From the NCBI RefSeq assembly GCF_026151205.1, contig NC_087075.1:5200858-5264857 (forward strand): a DNA stretch of 64,000 nucleotides. The letters run 5' to 3'. Positions 35,924-60,600 of the stretch are shown piece by piece. A model generated the notes under the pieces. That model had not been told where the DNA came from. It ran no database searches and worked only from the letters and a program-made list of their open reading frames with translations. Each line of letters begins with the position of its first letter. Position 1 is the stretch's first letter. Origin of the DNA: Bolinopsis microptera (lineage: Eukaryota > Ctenophora > Tentaculata > Lobata > Bolinopsidae). The position numbers and the translations under genes were made by a program.

Positions 35924-38608
35924 CCCATTAGGGACGATAGGGTCGTTTACGACCCACCTTTTCTAGAGGCTATAGAGGACAAACCATAATACTAAACGCA
36001 ACGAATCTTTCGCACATATGCTCAAAATTTATTGGGCTACATTATTGACTTTCCAGTCGAGACCCAATTAATTACTAACAACTAAATAATTAGGCTAATT
36101 AGTCGTCATAATTGGAAAATATTTCACATTACTTCTTGCCTTGAGTGGGACATTAAAACTTTATGTAGGCTTATTTTGTTGAGGACAAAATAGTTGCGGG
36201 CAATGATTTCCTTGAGACATATGAAAAGCCTGTGATAATCAGATGTTCACAAACAGAGCTAGACGCTGTTTACTAACTGCGGTCGCATACGACCCACTCG
36301 TCCGGGTCGCAAACGACCCATCACGGTTTTTCGGCTTTAACTTCTGAAACAAAGACGTTAGGATAAAATAAAAACTGTAGCATAAGTTAAAAACATATGG
36401 TCAATACTGTGTGACTCTAACTTTTTAAAAATAAAGAATTTGGGTCATTAACGACCCACTCGGCTCACTTGCTTATTACTACATATGTCCATGTAACTTC
36501 TTGAATTCAGCCTAAAGCATGGCATCATAAGTTCAAAATCGCCTCTCAGCAAGTGATAATCATCATAAACTGCGAAAAATCGGTTAAATGGGTCATTAGC
36601 GACCCACTAAGACCACAAAATTGATTAATTAAATATAATGTTGTCAAACTTTTACAAATATTAGTATAAAAACATGTTATATCTTGGTCATTAATCCTGT
36701 ACGTTGATTTAAATTTTAAAATCGATCAACTGGGTCAATAACGACCCACTCGGAAGTTGAACCACGACATTAATTATCAGTATCATGTTGTTCTACCATC
36801 AAGAAAGACACTCGTAGGTCTTAATTCCACGCAAACCACGGGTGGCTGACTACTAGCCCTTCTGAGATCCAGGGCCAACTGAAGGGCCGTCATCACTCAT
36901 CAAAGAGCTGCGAGAATAACACTACTGCATATGCCTGGAGTTGCGTCCTGACTATAATACTATGGTGCGTGGAAATATGTACCGAAAGGACCGTGGCCGT
37001 GCCGCAAAAGAAAAGGAATCAGCCCTCGTTCCTAACTTACTAGGTAATAGCCATGCTGTTGTTGTTGCTTATTAGATTCTGTTACCTTTTTCGTCAATTT
37101 CGAATCTTGGTAAACGACCTGCTACAACCCACCGCTTGAGACCCAGGGTCCCACGGTGATCAGATCATGTCACTCAAGAAAAATCCCCTGAACGAAGTAT
37201 ACGAGATATCATGTAACCTTAGGTAAATACTGAAAGACGAGTGGTCAAATTGCATATTCTAATCCAACATGCGTCATGCCAATATGTTTTTTTCATTCCT
37301 AGAAAGTACGAGAATAACTAAACAACTGCTGCATTCAGATGGCTACATCTACAGCTCTGTGAAGAAGGACAAGGAAGAAGCCCCCCCCCCCCCCCCCCCC
37401 CCCCCATTTGGCTGGCGGTGCTGCAACCTGCAATCTCTCAGACAACTACCTCGTTTTGGGTAACAAACCCCGCAACAACGAGGCAGCTTTCAAAACGAAA
37501 ACAAGTATTACGTAATCGGCCGAGAGGGAGGGGAGTTTCCAAATGATTAAGCTTGTGTAATTTTGACATAATAGCTATGTGGTGGGGGGGGGGGGGGGGC
37601 GTACAAATTGTCCAATAAGTGATTACGTAATATATGAACGGCCCCTAAGAAGTAAAGAAAGGGAGCTGCGAAGAGAGTAGATGCAGCCATCTGAAATCTG
37701 AATCCAGCAGTTGTATAGTTCTTCTTGGACGTTCTAGGAATCGGGAAAAGATAGGCATGTTGTTTGCTGTCTCACGACATTACGGTCGTGTACTAACAGC
37801 TGATAAACTCACCTACCTATCAATCCAATTCTGCCCATTATTCGTCAGTCATTGGGTGACGTGATCTGCAGATTACCGTGAGACTCCAGATCTCAGAAGG
37901 GCTAGTAGTCAGCCACCCGTGGTTTGCGTGGAATTAAGACCTACGAGTGTCTTTCTTGATGGTAGAACAACATGATACTGATAATTAATGTCGTGGTTCA
38001 ACTTCCGAGTGGGTCGTTATTGACCCAGTTGATCGATTTTAAAATTTAAATCAACGTACAGGATTAATGACCAAGATATAACATGTTTTTATACTAATAT
38101 TTGTAAAAGTTTGACAACATTATATTTAATTAATCAATTTTGTGGTCTTAGTGGGTCGCTAATGACCCATTTAACCGATTTTTCGCAGTTTATGATGATT
38201 ATCACTTGCTGAGAGGCGATTTTGAACTTATGATGCCATGCTTTAGGCTGAATTCAAGAAGTTACATGGACATATGTAGTAATAAGCAAGTGAGCCGAGT
38301 GGGTCGTTAATGACCCAAATTCTTTATTTTTAAAAAGTTAGAGTCACACAGTATTGACCATATGTTTTTAACTTATGCTTTTTATTTTATTTTATCCTAA
38401 CGTCTTTGTTTCAGAAGTTAAAGCCGAAAAACCGTGATGGGTCGTTTGCGACCCGGACGAGTGGGTCGTATGCGACCATAGCTGTATCTTTTAAAGTAAA
38501 CGAGATACAGATTAGCTTTTTTGGATATCTCATTTTTGCTGTAAAGTGACCTAGTGTGTTAAACGGCATCAAAATCGGCAAACTTTAAAACTCGTCGTCC
38601 CTAATGGG
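35924..38608. mobile_element. Non-autonomous piggyBac-like element with long palindromic arms
   Basis: Flanked on both sides by TTAA (35,920-35,923 and 38,609-38,612), the piggyBac-superfamily target site. Termini are perfect 14-bp inverted repeats CCCATTAGGGACGA. The next part differs between ends (~340 bp left, ~130 bp right). From 36,281 to ~36,875 the left arm is then almost identical to the complement of ~37,885-38,477. Eleven GGGTC-N6-GACCC-type palindromes lie in the arms. The interior (36,880-37,880) has no recognisable transposase; its only sizable frame includes a poly-Pro run from a C-tract. Confidence 0.85.
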
Positions 38609-39254
38609 TTAACGGTGAATTTGCATTATTCACACTTTTGGAAACAAATTAATCACAATCGGAGACAAAAAACTCTGTGCCAACTCATGGCGCTTATTAC
38701 TATTACCTTATTAGTAGAGGCTCTTACGGGCAAAAAGACGTGTTTTCTGCTACGAGTTTAGAGACCTAACCGCTAATTGGACACAATAGTATGATGTCTA
38801 AGGATCGATAATATGTTAAGAAGTATAAATTTGGCCTTATTAGTCACGTGCTATACCAATGCGCGTTTTAAACTTTGACAGTCTATTACTCTAAGGCAAA
38901 TAGAGTAATTATATTCATATTTTGTCAGCAATAAGATCACATTATTTTCTATTTAGTGTGAAAATATGAACTAGAACGGACATAATCTCGCTGAGTTATA
39001 GCTGTTTGAAATTTATGATTAATGCGCGGGTGCCAATTGATAACAACTAAATGCTTTTGCGCGTAGTGCGCGTCGAAAATTTGGAAAAAACGCTTGCGGA
39101 GTGACAACATTCAAACTTCGATCACAGTGCTGGCAAGCACGACCGTTGCATTTATTGTGGGTATACTATGTTCCCCATTTACTATTATACCCCCTTTACT
39201 ATTATACCCCCTTTACTATTATACCCCCTTTGGTACACGTTACAAGCCTCTTTT

Positions 39255-39312
39255 GTGCACGCGAAGCGTGCACTCCGGCCGGAGGCGGCGGCCTAAGGCC
39301 GCCGCCTCCGGC
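39255..39312. repeat. Adjacent GC-rich hairpins
   Basis: Hairpin 1: GTGCACGC-GAA-GCGTGCAC. Hairpin 2: a perfect 35-base palindrome (39,278-39,312) with 17-bp arms GCCGGAGGCGGCGGCCT around a single A. The block is nearly all G+C while its surroundings are AT-rich. Confidence 0.95.
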
Positions 39313-40702
39313 AGGAGTTTTCCAGGCATTAAGACTCATCGGAAGTCGTTAAGCAGAATTATTTTTAGTTCAAAACATTCTAATTTGATGTCAAAGATGA
39401 CAGGAATAAAAAATAGTTATGTTGAGATTTTTAAGAAATTTGCATAAAATACTCGCCAGCACTGTTATACGAAATTCGGTAAAAAACCCAAATCGCCATA
39501 TTCAGGTGCCTTAAAAACCATGTTAAAATTGAGTTAGAGATCTGAAATTTTTCAGGGCGTCTAGACGTTGATCAAATCGACTGCAAAAAAAGTTTCAGGT
39601 TTCAGGAGTATCGGGAAATGGGTTTTCTAGAACCCCTGTTTTACGACAGATTGTCGTGATATATATATATATACATATTCAGGGATAGACGCTTTGCCAG
39701 TCAATTGTAGCCTGTATTTAATTGTCCATAGATTCAAAAGTATAAAAGATAAAGCCATTTCCGACCACAGGTCTTGCAAATAATTGTTTACACTTTAGTT
39801 TACATTGTATAAAAAAATTATTTGACGTCATAAACACCCCTTGATGACGTCATCAAGTTAACCGTTTTTAAAACTTGATTTTTGACAAAGTAATAACTTT
39901 TAAAATTAATTTTAAACCATTAAGGAGTAATTTTATTCAAAATCTGAGGAGATTTTCATCTTAGATAATTGTTCAAGCATTCTGAAAATCTACCGGAAAG
40001 TTTTTCTAGCTTGCTCCTTCATAAAGATATTCGTCATTGAAGTTTGTGCTTTTTTGAAGAATTATTTTATAAAAACGTCAATTTTGCGATTTAGTATTCT
40101 CTGGTGTTGGGCCATGCCTTGAGTTGAGGAGCTCAGTTCTGCTTCCTATAGGTATAAATTGTGCATTAGGCTAGTTTTGAAGTTAAAAATCGAAAAGTTG
40201 CACACGTGGGGACACGCCCAAATTGATAGAAAATTGCTAAAATCACTGAAAATTGCTGTTTTCGTCATTTTCTGTCAACTTTAGAGTGCCGTTGTGATTA
40301 CAGTTCTTCTTGAAATACTTTCAAACTTTGCATGCTTATCAAGCTATATATAAAACAATTACATGAAAAAATTTACGGCGATTCAATATTGGATGCGCAC
40401 GCAACGTCCGCTCAAAGTTTGCACGTGCGAAAGGTGAGAATTTTGCTCATTCGTGATTTCCAACAAATTCTGCTTTGCCACGACAGTTTAATGTCATTAT
40501 ATATGAATTTAATGCCAACTTGAATGAGTATTAGGTGGCATATTCAGTCAGTGATCGACCGATATGCTTACCTAAACACAAGGAAATGTTTTTAAAGGAA
40601 AATTTCGAAATCGTTGAAACTTCCTCCTTATTAATTAATGAAGATATCAGTTTATATTTCGACTTTATAAAGTACCCTGACATTATAATCAAAAAGAGAT
40701 GA

Positions 40703-41210
40703 TATTTTACCAAAACCCATATTCATGGGTAGAGTGGACCGCTGCCAGTGTCTCTCTTTCCCAAACAAAAGGAAATGATATTAATTTGATTGACCGTTCT
40801 CAAATGCAAAATGATACCGAGAATGAAATCGGTCGCTCGCTTTTCCCATTCATTTACAATTGTAATAGATTAAGAAGATCTACCCAAAGGCAGCTGTACT
40901 CGGCAATAAAGATTCAATAAACTTCAGCTAATTCAATAAGCAATAACTACTACCCTTACCCCGAAATACTAGGTATCGATCCGAACGCAACCCAAAGAGA
41001 TTTTTACAGCATCTGACTGATGTAATCAATCGAAATTTATTATAATTCGTAAGCCGTGAATGAATGGAAAAAGCGAGCGACCGATTTCATTCTCGGTATC
41101 ATTTTGCATTTGAGAACGGTCAATCAAATTAATATCATTTCCTTTTGTTTGGGAAAGAGAGACACTGGCAGCGGTCCACTCTACCCATGAATATGGGTTT
41201 TGGTAAAATA
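40703..41210. repeat. ~154-bp near-perfect inverted repeat, 0.2-kb loop
   Basis: Left arm 40,703-40,855 (TATTTTACCAAAACCCATAT...) and right arm 41,057-41,210 are reverse complements with very few differences. It sits inside the TA-flanked element and would form a long double-stranded RNA if transcribed. Confidence 0.95.
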
Positions 41211-41662
41211 AAGTATATGAAGTGGGTACTTCTCGGAAAGGAAAAATTTAGGCAAACACGATGTGACTATTTTTGGGTTGATTTAATACAACTGCAAAAA
41301 ATTATTCAAACTTCAAGCAAAAAAGTCAAAATTTTTACCACTTTTTTGGGTTTTTACCTGCACTAAAATAGAGGGATATGTTTTATTTTTATACCATCTT
41401 GTGCGGCTGTCTTTCAGCTACCTTTAAGCAAATTTTACCGACATGCCAACAAAATTAACTTGCTCAAATTATCAAAAAACATGCTTTTTTGGCCTATTTT
41501 TGGCCCCAAAATCAGTTTTTTGCTATTTTAACTGTGCTAACTCAGTCCAATCATTTTGAAACTACTTTTAATCGATTCTACGGTCAAAAATACGTCTAGT
41601 AAGGTGTATCTGGGGTCCCTAGCGTATCGAGCAGACAATGCCCGTAAGAGCCTCTACTATAT

Positions 41663-42554
41663 AGTTATCGGACCTTATTTGAACGGACATAAAATGAACG
41701 GACATAATTATGAACGGACATTAATATGAACGCTAGAAGGCATTCAAAATCAAAACCATCAAAAATCCGAATTTTTTAAAAACATCTTTTTATTTCAGCA
41801 AATGATTTTTATATCCATTTTTTATACAATAAGTAAGAAAAGCAGTCGTTAACCAGTAAAAATGTTAAAATATGTGTCTAATATCACATATCATCTTCAT
41901 CAAATGGGTTTTCGTGCATGAAATAGTCCATGCTTAAAGCATCAGTGATTTCTAGCTTTATGGAAACCTTTTTTTTAATCAAACTACCCCGATCCTGCAT
42001 TTCAGTGTTAACTTTTACAAACCATTCGGCGTGAAGTGGTTTTATCTTAGACAACTTTAGGTTAACCTTAACATCACGTGGAGCTTTCCTAACAATGTTC
42101 TATTACCTCCCCTGAGTAATATGAACTATAATAACGTCGGACAATGTCCTTGGCAACACGATTTACCGTAATATCTACTTCTAGAGGCTGGAACAAGTTT
42201 GTCATGTTGGCGGGGACTAGCTCATGAACTATGTTGTTGAGTGCCATAATTTCGTTGACTTTTTCCGCCGAGTGACCCTTGAAAAAATTATATACTATAA
42301 GTAGTTTTCTGTGCCTCCGGCAGACCAAGGAGAACCTTTCCGTCGTTAACTTTCGGCACAATGTCAATAAAGTTATCATAGTTGTCATATTCTGGACAAA
42401 AAGTTCGAAGTGGAAAAATGTTTGAAAAAAATTCAACGGACTTTAACTTGGACGGACCTTAAATGAACGGACTTAATTTGAACGGACATTAAGATTAACG
42501 TTAGGGCCTCCATGAGCGTTCAATTAATGTCCGTCAAAATAAGGTCCGATAAGG
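41663..42554 (-). mobile_element. Pogo/DDE_1-like transposon, internally deleted (copy 1)
   Basis: Ends carry TTATCGGACCTTATTTGAACGG and, inverted, GTCCGATAAGG, followed by several GAACGGACATTAATT-type direct repeats at each side. The minus strand 42,089-42,436 encodes a transposase C-terminal fragment with NIVHELVPANMTNLFQPLEV and DITVNRVAKDIVRRYYSSYY. This matches the pattern 'hvPaNmTdlfQPLDl.vN..aK' of DDE_1 (CENP-B/pogo/jerky) transposases. The catalytic N-terminal part is missing, so it is a dead or non-autonomous copy. Confidence 0.8.
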
Positions 42555-43432
42555 TAGTTATATTGCATAGACTAGAATGCATATTCAGGAGTGCCTGCTT
42601 TAATATACTCGGACGATGAGCCCTCGGTCCTCACAAAAGATAATCTTTAGAATTGTACATAGTTAAGATTATAGTAGTACAATTTCTGAAAAGCAGTATG
42701 TAAACACATGAAAAGCAGTGTGCTCCTTAGTCCTTACCCCTTATATTAGCCACTAGCTTTGTTATTAAAACACGTGATTCGATCACGTGATGTTATCTCA
42801 TTGTAAACAGGGTTTATTTTTTATTACGTGTAGTATGGTAAATTATTAACACAATAGTTAACTAATAATATTAATATTATAAAATATTATATGTATATGA
42901 GTACAGATTCGAAGTGAAACATCGAGTTCCGTTCTGGCGAGGTCTGGAGAGCTGGGAGGAACCTTCGAGATCGTCTGGAAGGGCTGATCTAAAAGCAAGC
43001 TTTGCTCAGTATTTATAGCTAATCTAACTAGACTAACGAGCTAGTTAACGTATATATGACATCTTAGCTTTGCTCTGCAAATACATTATCTTTCGCCGCA
43101 ATTTTCGAGGTTTTCTCCGCGATTTTTCCTAGTTTGGCATGTCGCGGCGCCGAGATCTTTGGCCTAAATAACCACGATGTTCTTTTGTTCTTGATGCATG
43201 ATGGTATAACTATAAGTCGGGAGGCGGTTAAAAGCTGTGAGTTCTGTTTGATAAAGAGTGCAATAGGCAGGAAGCTCGGATGATTTTTCCTCAAGAGCCT
43301 TTAGTGTAATCGTTGTGTACATCATGGAGTATGCACGATGCAGCGGGCCTCATACCATCTCCATACGATGCATTTGGCCGATGACCCGACTATGAAGATC
43401 CATTTAAAGCTACAAACAGTGTTTTTAATGAA
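42555..43432. other. Intergenic, no gene seen
   Basis: AT-rich spacer between the pogo-like element and the LINE remnant. Open frames are short and featureless. One CACGTGAT site at ~42,771-42,790 is repeated as an inverted pair. Confidence 0.5.
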
Positions 43433-44138
43433 ATGTGCCATAAACTGGATGTTATAAAGGAGTACGGAGATTTTGTGTTAAAAAACGTGAACAAGCGATC
43501 AGTTTCGAAAGAAAACGCGGAGCAGAAAACTGTCATTGATTTGCAAGAGAAGCTCATTGAAAAGAAGGACGAAGAACTCAAGTCAGTCAAAACAACAGTG
43601 CAGACAGAGATAAAATTATATTTTTCTGCCCTGAAGATAACTTATGCAGCTGCTCTTACGCCAAAGAATATTTGTAATGCTGACAATAGCTGAAAAGGAC
43701 GAAAGAAGCAGGAACGTCGTAATCTATGGAATACGTGAATCTGACGGTGAGAAATTAGAAAACAAAGTTGTTGAAGTTCTTGGTGAGATAAACGAGAAAC
43801 CTTCTGCATTAAGTGACTGCTGTAGAATTGGTCTAAAGAGAGCCGACACATCACGACCTACTATTTAAGCTATCTCAGAATATCTCTGATATGGCTGCTG
43901 ATGTGCTGAGAAAAGCTATAAACTCAAAACTACTACTATACGTGCAAAAGAGCCCTCTATTTACTTTTAGATAAATAGATAAGTGATAGATCTGTGGAAG
44001 AAAGGAAATCTTTCAAGAAGCTCTGGGAGGAATTTAAAGAGAAGAGGAAAGCAGAGCCTAACAAAGTTAATTTCATAAGGACCAATGAAATTGTCAGCTC
44101 TGATAAAAACAGTGTATCAGCCTCGTTGCTCGTCTGAC
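43433..44138 (+). pseudogene. Non-LTR retrotransposon ORF1 remnant, frameshifted
   Basis: Three frames must be combined. The first encodes a coiled-coil-like stretch (ENAEQKTVIDLQEKLIEKKD). The second has DERSRNVVIYGIRESDGEKL and IGLKRADTSRPT. The third has SVEERKSFKKLWEEFKEKRK then KVNFIRTNEIVSSD. The order 'RsrNvviyGl.E..gE.l', 'RiG..k....RP' and 'RS.eER..fk.L..E.k.kr' is that of gag-like ORF1 proteins of invertebrate LINEs. Stops and frameshifts make it nonfunctional. No reverse transcriptase follows. Confidence 0.75.
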
Positions 44139-45322
44139 AAAATTTGAAAGGTTTCACATTTTCCACCACACATGCGTTTTTTCACATATTCGTTTTAACA
44201 TTTTGTTTCACATCTTTGTTATCATATCGCGGGGCCATGTAATTGCTTAAAGTTAATTGACGATGTCAGTCCTTCGCAGATCGGCGTGGCCCAGTGCGTA
44301 TAGTGCATCTCGCCGATCTATATATATAGATAGGCTAACGAAGGTTGTGACTGTGAGAAGGTTGTGAGAAACATAATTTGATGCGCAGCGCGGTCCAGCT
44401 AATTAATAGTGTATCGCGCTACAAGTACAATGTAATTGTGTGCACAATTCAACATTCAATGTGCAGTACCGTATTTGGTCTCCCGTCCGATTTTATAGAC
44501 GGGGGTAATAATTAATTCGAGTTAATTTTATACGTTATAAATATAATTGCTGTACTCTATAAAGTTTGAAAAGTATTTAATTGAAAAAGTAGTACTATTA
44601 TGGTCAGTTACTGGGCGGTGCTCAGTCTGTCATTCTGCCGCAGCTTCAATCACAGCTTCATTTTGTTAGTGTTTATGGTGTCGCAACTTACTCTGGAGGG
44701 GCTGACGCTTAGACTTAAAGCAAGCTCAAGATCCTTAATTATGAATCATTCATCTTAGACTTGATATTTACTCATTTTGAAAGCGATTAATATCCAACCT
44801 GGTTATTAATATTTCACCACAATATACTGTCTCAGCCGCACGAAAACTAAAAGTTGTCAACTCGTTCACAGCTTAGGTCTTGGAACACAGAGTGTGGCTT
44901 TACACTAACCTTGCACGTTTGCAGAATGCTCCAGCCTCCCTAGTCAGTGTAATAAGCGCCAAGCGCGAGCACAGAACTTTTTTCTCCGATTTCGATAAAT
45001 TTGGTACCAAAAGTTGTCTAAAAATGTGAATAAAATAAATCCACCGTGTAGCAATTTTCGGAAAAAATGCTACACGGCGCTTGTTCGCCGCGCCATGTCA
45101 TATCAATATGTTCAACATGAGCCGGTGCTTTTACTAGGTTAAGGTAAGTTTATCTAAGTTAATTTGAGACAAAGAAAAGAGCAACTAAGGATCTCACTAT
45201 ACTTGACTCATTTTGATGTGGTTATTGGATTAGAGAAATTAATTTATAAAGACCAAGAGCTCTGCACTTTTACAATTAATTTCTTATTTGTACGTAAGTC
45301 GGTTAGAACTAAGTTGTTCGAG
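44139..45322. other. Spacer upstream of the lectin gene
   Basis: No gene seen. 44,277-44,318 is an imperfect hairpin (AGATCGGCG ... CGCCGATCT) enclosing TGGCCCAGTGCGTATAGTGC, which resembles the box A of tRNA-derived SINEs; no box B was found. 44,610-44,640 resembles a segment at 33,215-33,240 (GTTACTGGGC.G.GCTCAG). The lectin promoter should lie in the last few hundred bases but no TATA box is assigned. Confidence 0.4.
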
Positions 45323-57269
<11,947 letters not shown>

Positions 57270-57610
57270 AATTTTAAAATAAGAATTTATGAGATAAGGT
57301 TTGGTTAGCACTTTGCATGCTGTCGTTCATTATATTATGACATATTGGGCAGATGTCTTGCAAGACGTAGGATACGAGCTGTTTTCCATGATCTACTCGT
57401 TTAAATGTCGTTTAAATTAAACATTAATTCGTTAAGATTAAAAAGTAATATGCAAAGTCTATCGGAAAAGGACAATAATTAGTTTTGCAAAACACCTGTC
57501 CCAGCTCATTAAATCAATTTTAATGTAAAGCATCTGTTTCCTAATTCTAAACATTTATATTCTCATCAAACATTTCACGCTGTGTTTTTTGTCTAACTAA
57601 GAACTCACTA
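57270..57610. other. Lectin 3' flank
   Basis: AT-rich sequence after the TAA with no open frame of note, presumably 3' UTR and spacer. No canonical AATAAA was seen close to the stop. It leads into the 405-bp array. Confidence 0.5.
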
Positions 57611-60600
57611 GTTGTGGACACAACAAGAAAATTGAGAATAATCTTGTGCGAGGGTAGGGACCCAGATGTCGTTTCTAACCCAAATAAACTTTAAGGAGGC
57701 TTCTCATCAGTAGCCGCACCTCCTTACTCGGTTTCTGAACTGGAATTCTATGGGCTTCCAGACGGCCAGACCGAGTATTACCATCCCATCCTTCTAGAGT
57801 TCATCACAAGTAGCACCCACCTTGAAGATCTTTGACACCCAGACACACCCCATTGGCGAACAAACTTTGGATATAATCTTACATGCTCCCGAAGGAATCC
57901 CTGGTTTATGGTCTTTCTCATCGTCACCAGCACTTTCACTAGGTCACCAGCTCTTTCACTGAAGTCATCAGCCCTTTCACTGAAGTCATCAGATGTGACT
58001 CTGATCAACGGTATAGTTGTGGACACAACAAGAAAATTGAGAATAATCTTGTGCGAGGGTAGGGACCCAGATGTCGTTTCTAACCCAAATAAACTTTAAG
58101 GAGGCTTCTCATCAGTAGCCGCACCTCCTTACTCGGTTTCTGAACTGGAATTCTATGGGCTTCCAGACGGCCAGACCGAGTATTACCATCCCATCCTTCT
58201 AGAGTTCATCACAAGTAGCACCCACCTTGAAGATCTTTGACACCCAGACACACCCCATTGGCGAACAAACTTTGGATATAATCTTACATGCTCCCGAAGG
58301 AATCCCTGGTTTATGGTCTTTCTCATCGTCACCAGCACTTTCACTAGGTCACCAGCTCTTTCACTGAAGTCATCAGCCCTTTCACTGAAGTCATCAGATG
58401 TGACTCTGATCAACGGTATAGTTGTGGACACAACAAGAAAATTGAGAATAATCTTGTGCGAGGGTAGGGACCCAGATGTCGTTTCTAACCCAAATAAACT
58501 TTAAGGAGGCTTCTCATCAGTAGCCGCACCTCCTTACTCGGTTTCTGAACTGGAATTCTATGGGCTTCCAGACGGCCAGACCGAGTATTACCATCCCATC
58601 CTTCTAGAGTTCATCACAAGTAGCACCCACCTTGAAGATCTTTGACACCCAGACACACCCCATTGGCGAACAAACTTTGGATATAATCTTACATGCTCCC
58701 GAAGGAATCCCTGGTTTATGGTCTTTCTCATCGTCACCAGCACTTTCACTAGGTCACCAGCTCTTTCACTGAAGTCATCAGCCCTTTCACTGAAGTCATC
58801 AGATGTGACTCTGATCAACGGTATAGTTGTGGACACAACAAGAAAATTGAGAATAATCTTGTGCGAGGGTAGGGACCCAGATGTCGTTTCTAACCCAAAT
58901 AAACTTTAAGGAGGCTTCTCATCAGTAGCCGCACCTCCTTACTCGGTTTCTGAACTGGAATTCTATGGGCTTCCAGACGGCCAGACCGAGTATTACCACC
59001 CCATCCTTCTAGAGTTCATCACAAGTAGCACCCACCTTGAAGATCTTTGACACCCAGACACACCCCATTGGCGAACAAACTTTGGATATAATCTTACATG
59101 CTCCCGAAGGAATCCCTGGTTTATGGTCTTTCTCATCGTCACCAGCACTTTCACTAGGTCACCAGCTCTTTCACTGAAGTCATCAGCCCTTTCACTGAAG
59201 TCATCAGATGTGACTCTGATCAACGGTATAGTTGTGGACACAACAAGAAAATTGAGAATAATCTTGTGCGAGGGTAGGGACCCAGATGTCGTTTCTAACC
59301 CAAATAAACTTTAAGGAGGCTTCTCATCAGTAGCCGCACCTCCTTACTCGGTTTCTGAACTGGAATTCTATGGGCTTCCAGACGGCCAGACCGAGTATTA
59401 CCATCCCATCCTTCTAGAGTTCATCACAAGTAGCACCCACCTTGAAGATCTTTGACACCCAGACACACCCCATTGGCGAACAAACTTTGGATATAATCTT
59501 ACATGCTCCCGAAGGAATCCCTGGTTTATGGTCTTTCTCATCGTCACCAGCACTTTCACTAGGTCACCAGCTCTTTCACTGAAGTCATCAGCCCTTTCAC
59601 TGAAGTCATCAGATGTGACTCTGATCAACGGTATAGTTGTGGACACAACAAGAAAATTGAGAATAATCTTGTGCGAGGGTAGGGACCCAGATGTCGTTTC
59701 TAACCCAAATAAACTTTAAGGAGGCTTCTCATCAGTAGCCGCACCTCCTTACTCGGTTTCTGAACTGGAATTCTATGGGCTTCCAGACGGCCAGACCGAG
59801 TATTACCATCCCATCCTTCTAGAGTTCATCACAAGTAGCACCCACCTTGAAGATCTTTGACACCCAGACACACCCCATTGGCGAACAAACTTTGGATATA
59901 ATCTTACATGCTCCCGAAGGAATCCCTGGTTTATGGTCTTTCTCATCGTCACCAGCACTTTCACTAGGTCACCAGCTCTTTCACTGAAGTCATCAGCCCT
60001 TTCACTGAAGTCATCAGATGTGACTCTGATCAACGGTATAGTTGTGGACACAACAAGAAAATTGAGAATAATCTTGTGCGAGGGTAGGGACCCAGATGTC
60101 GTTTCTAACCCAAATAAACTTTAAGGAGGCTTCTCATCAGTAGCCGCACCTCCTTACTCGGTTTCTGAACTGGAATTCTATGGGCTTCCAGACGGCCAGA
60201 CCGAGTATTACCATCCCATCCTTCTAGAGTTCATCACAAGTAGCACCCACCTTGAAGATCTTTGACACCCAGACACACCCCATTGGCGAACAAACTTTGG
60301 ATATAATCTTACATGCTCCCGAAGGAATCCCTGGTTTATGGTCTTTCTCATCGTCACCAGCACTTTCACTAGGTCACCAGCTCTTTCACTGAAGTCATCA
60401 GCCCTTTCACTGAAGTCATCAGATGTGACTCTGATCAACGGTATAGTTGTGGACACAACAAGAAAATTGAGAATAATCTTGTGCGAGGGTAGGGACCCAG
60501 ATGTCGTTTCTAACCCAAATAAACTTTAAGGAGGCTTCTCATCAGTAGCCGCACCTCCTTACTCGGTTTCTGAACTGGAATTCTATGGGCTTCCAGACGG

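Larger units (their letters stand above)
38712..41659. mobile_element. TA-flanked inverted-terminal-repeat element
   Basis: A 20-bp perfect terminal inverted repeat TAGTAGAGGCTCTTACGGGC (left) / GCCCGTAAGAGCCTCTACTA (right); if the outer TA is the target site the termini start GTAGAGGCTC. No transposase-like frame is visible, so it is non-autonomous or decayed. It contains a 17-bp tandem repeat (ACTATTATACCCCCTTT, 39,178-39,232), a GC-rich double hairpin and a ~154-bp inverted repeat. Confidence 0.65.

Noticed and set aside
44277-44318. tRNA gene or tRNA-derived SINE
   Set aside because: Only a box A-like word is present; no box B, cloverleaf or poly-T terminator could be found.
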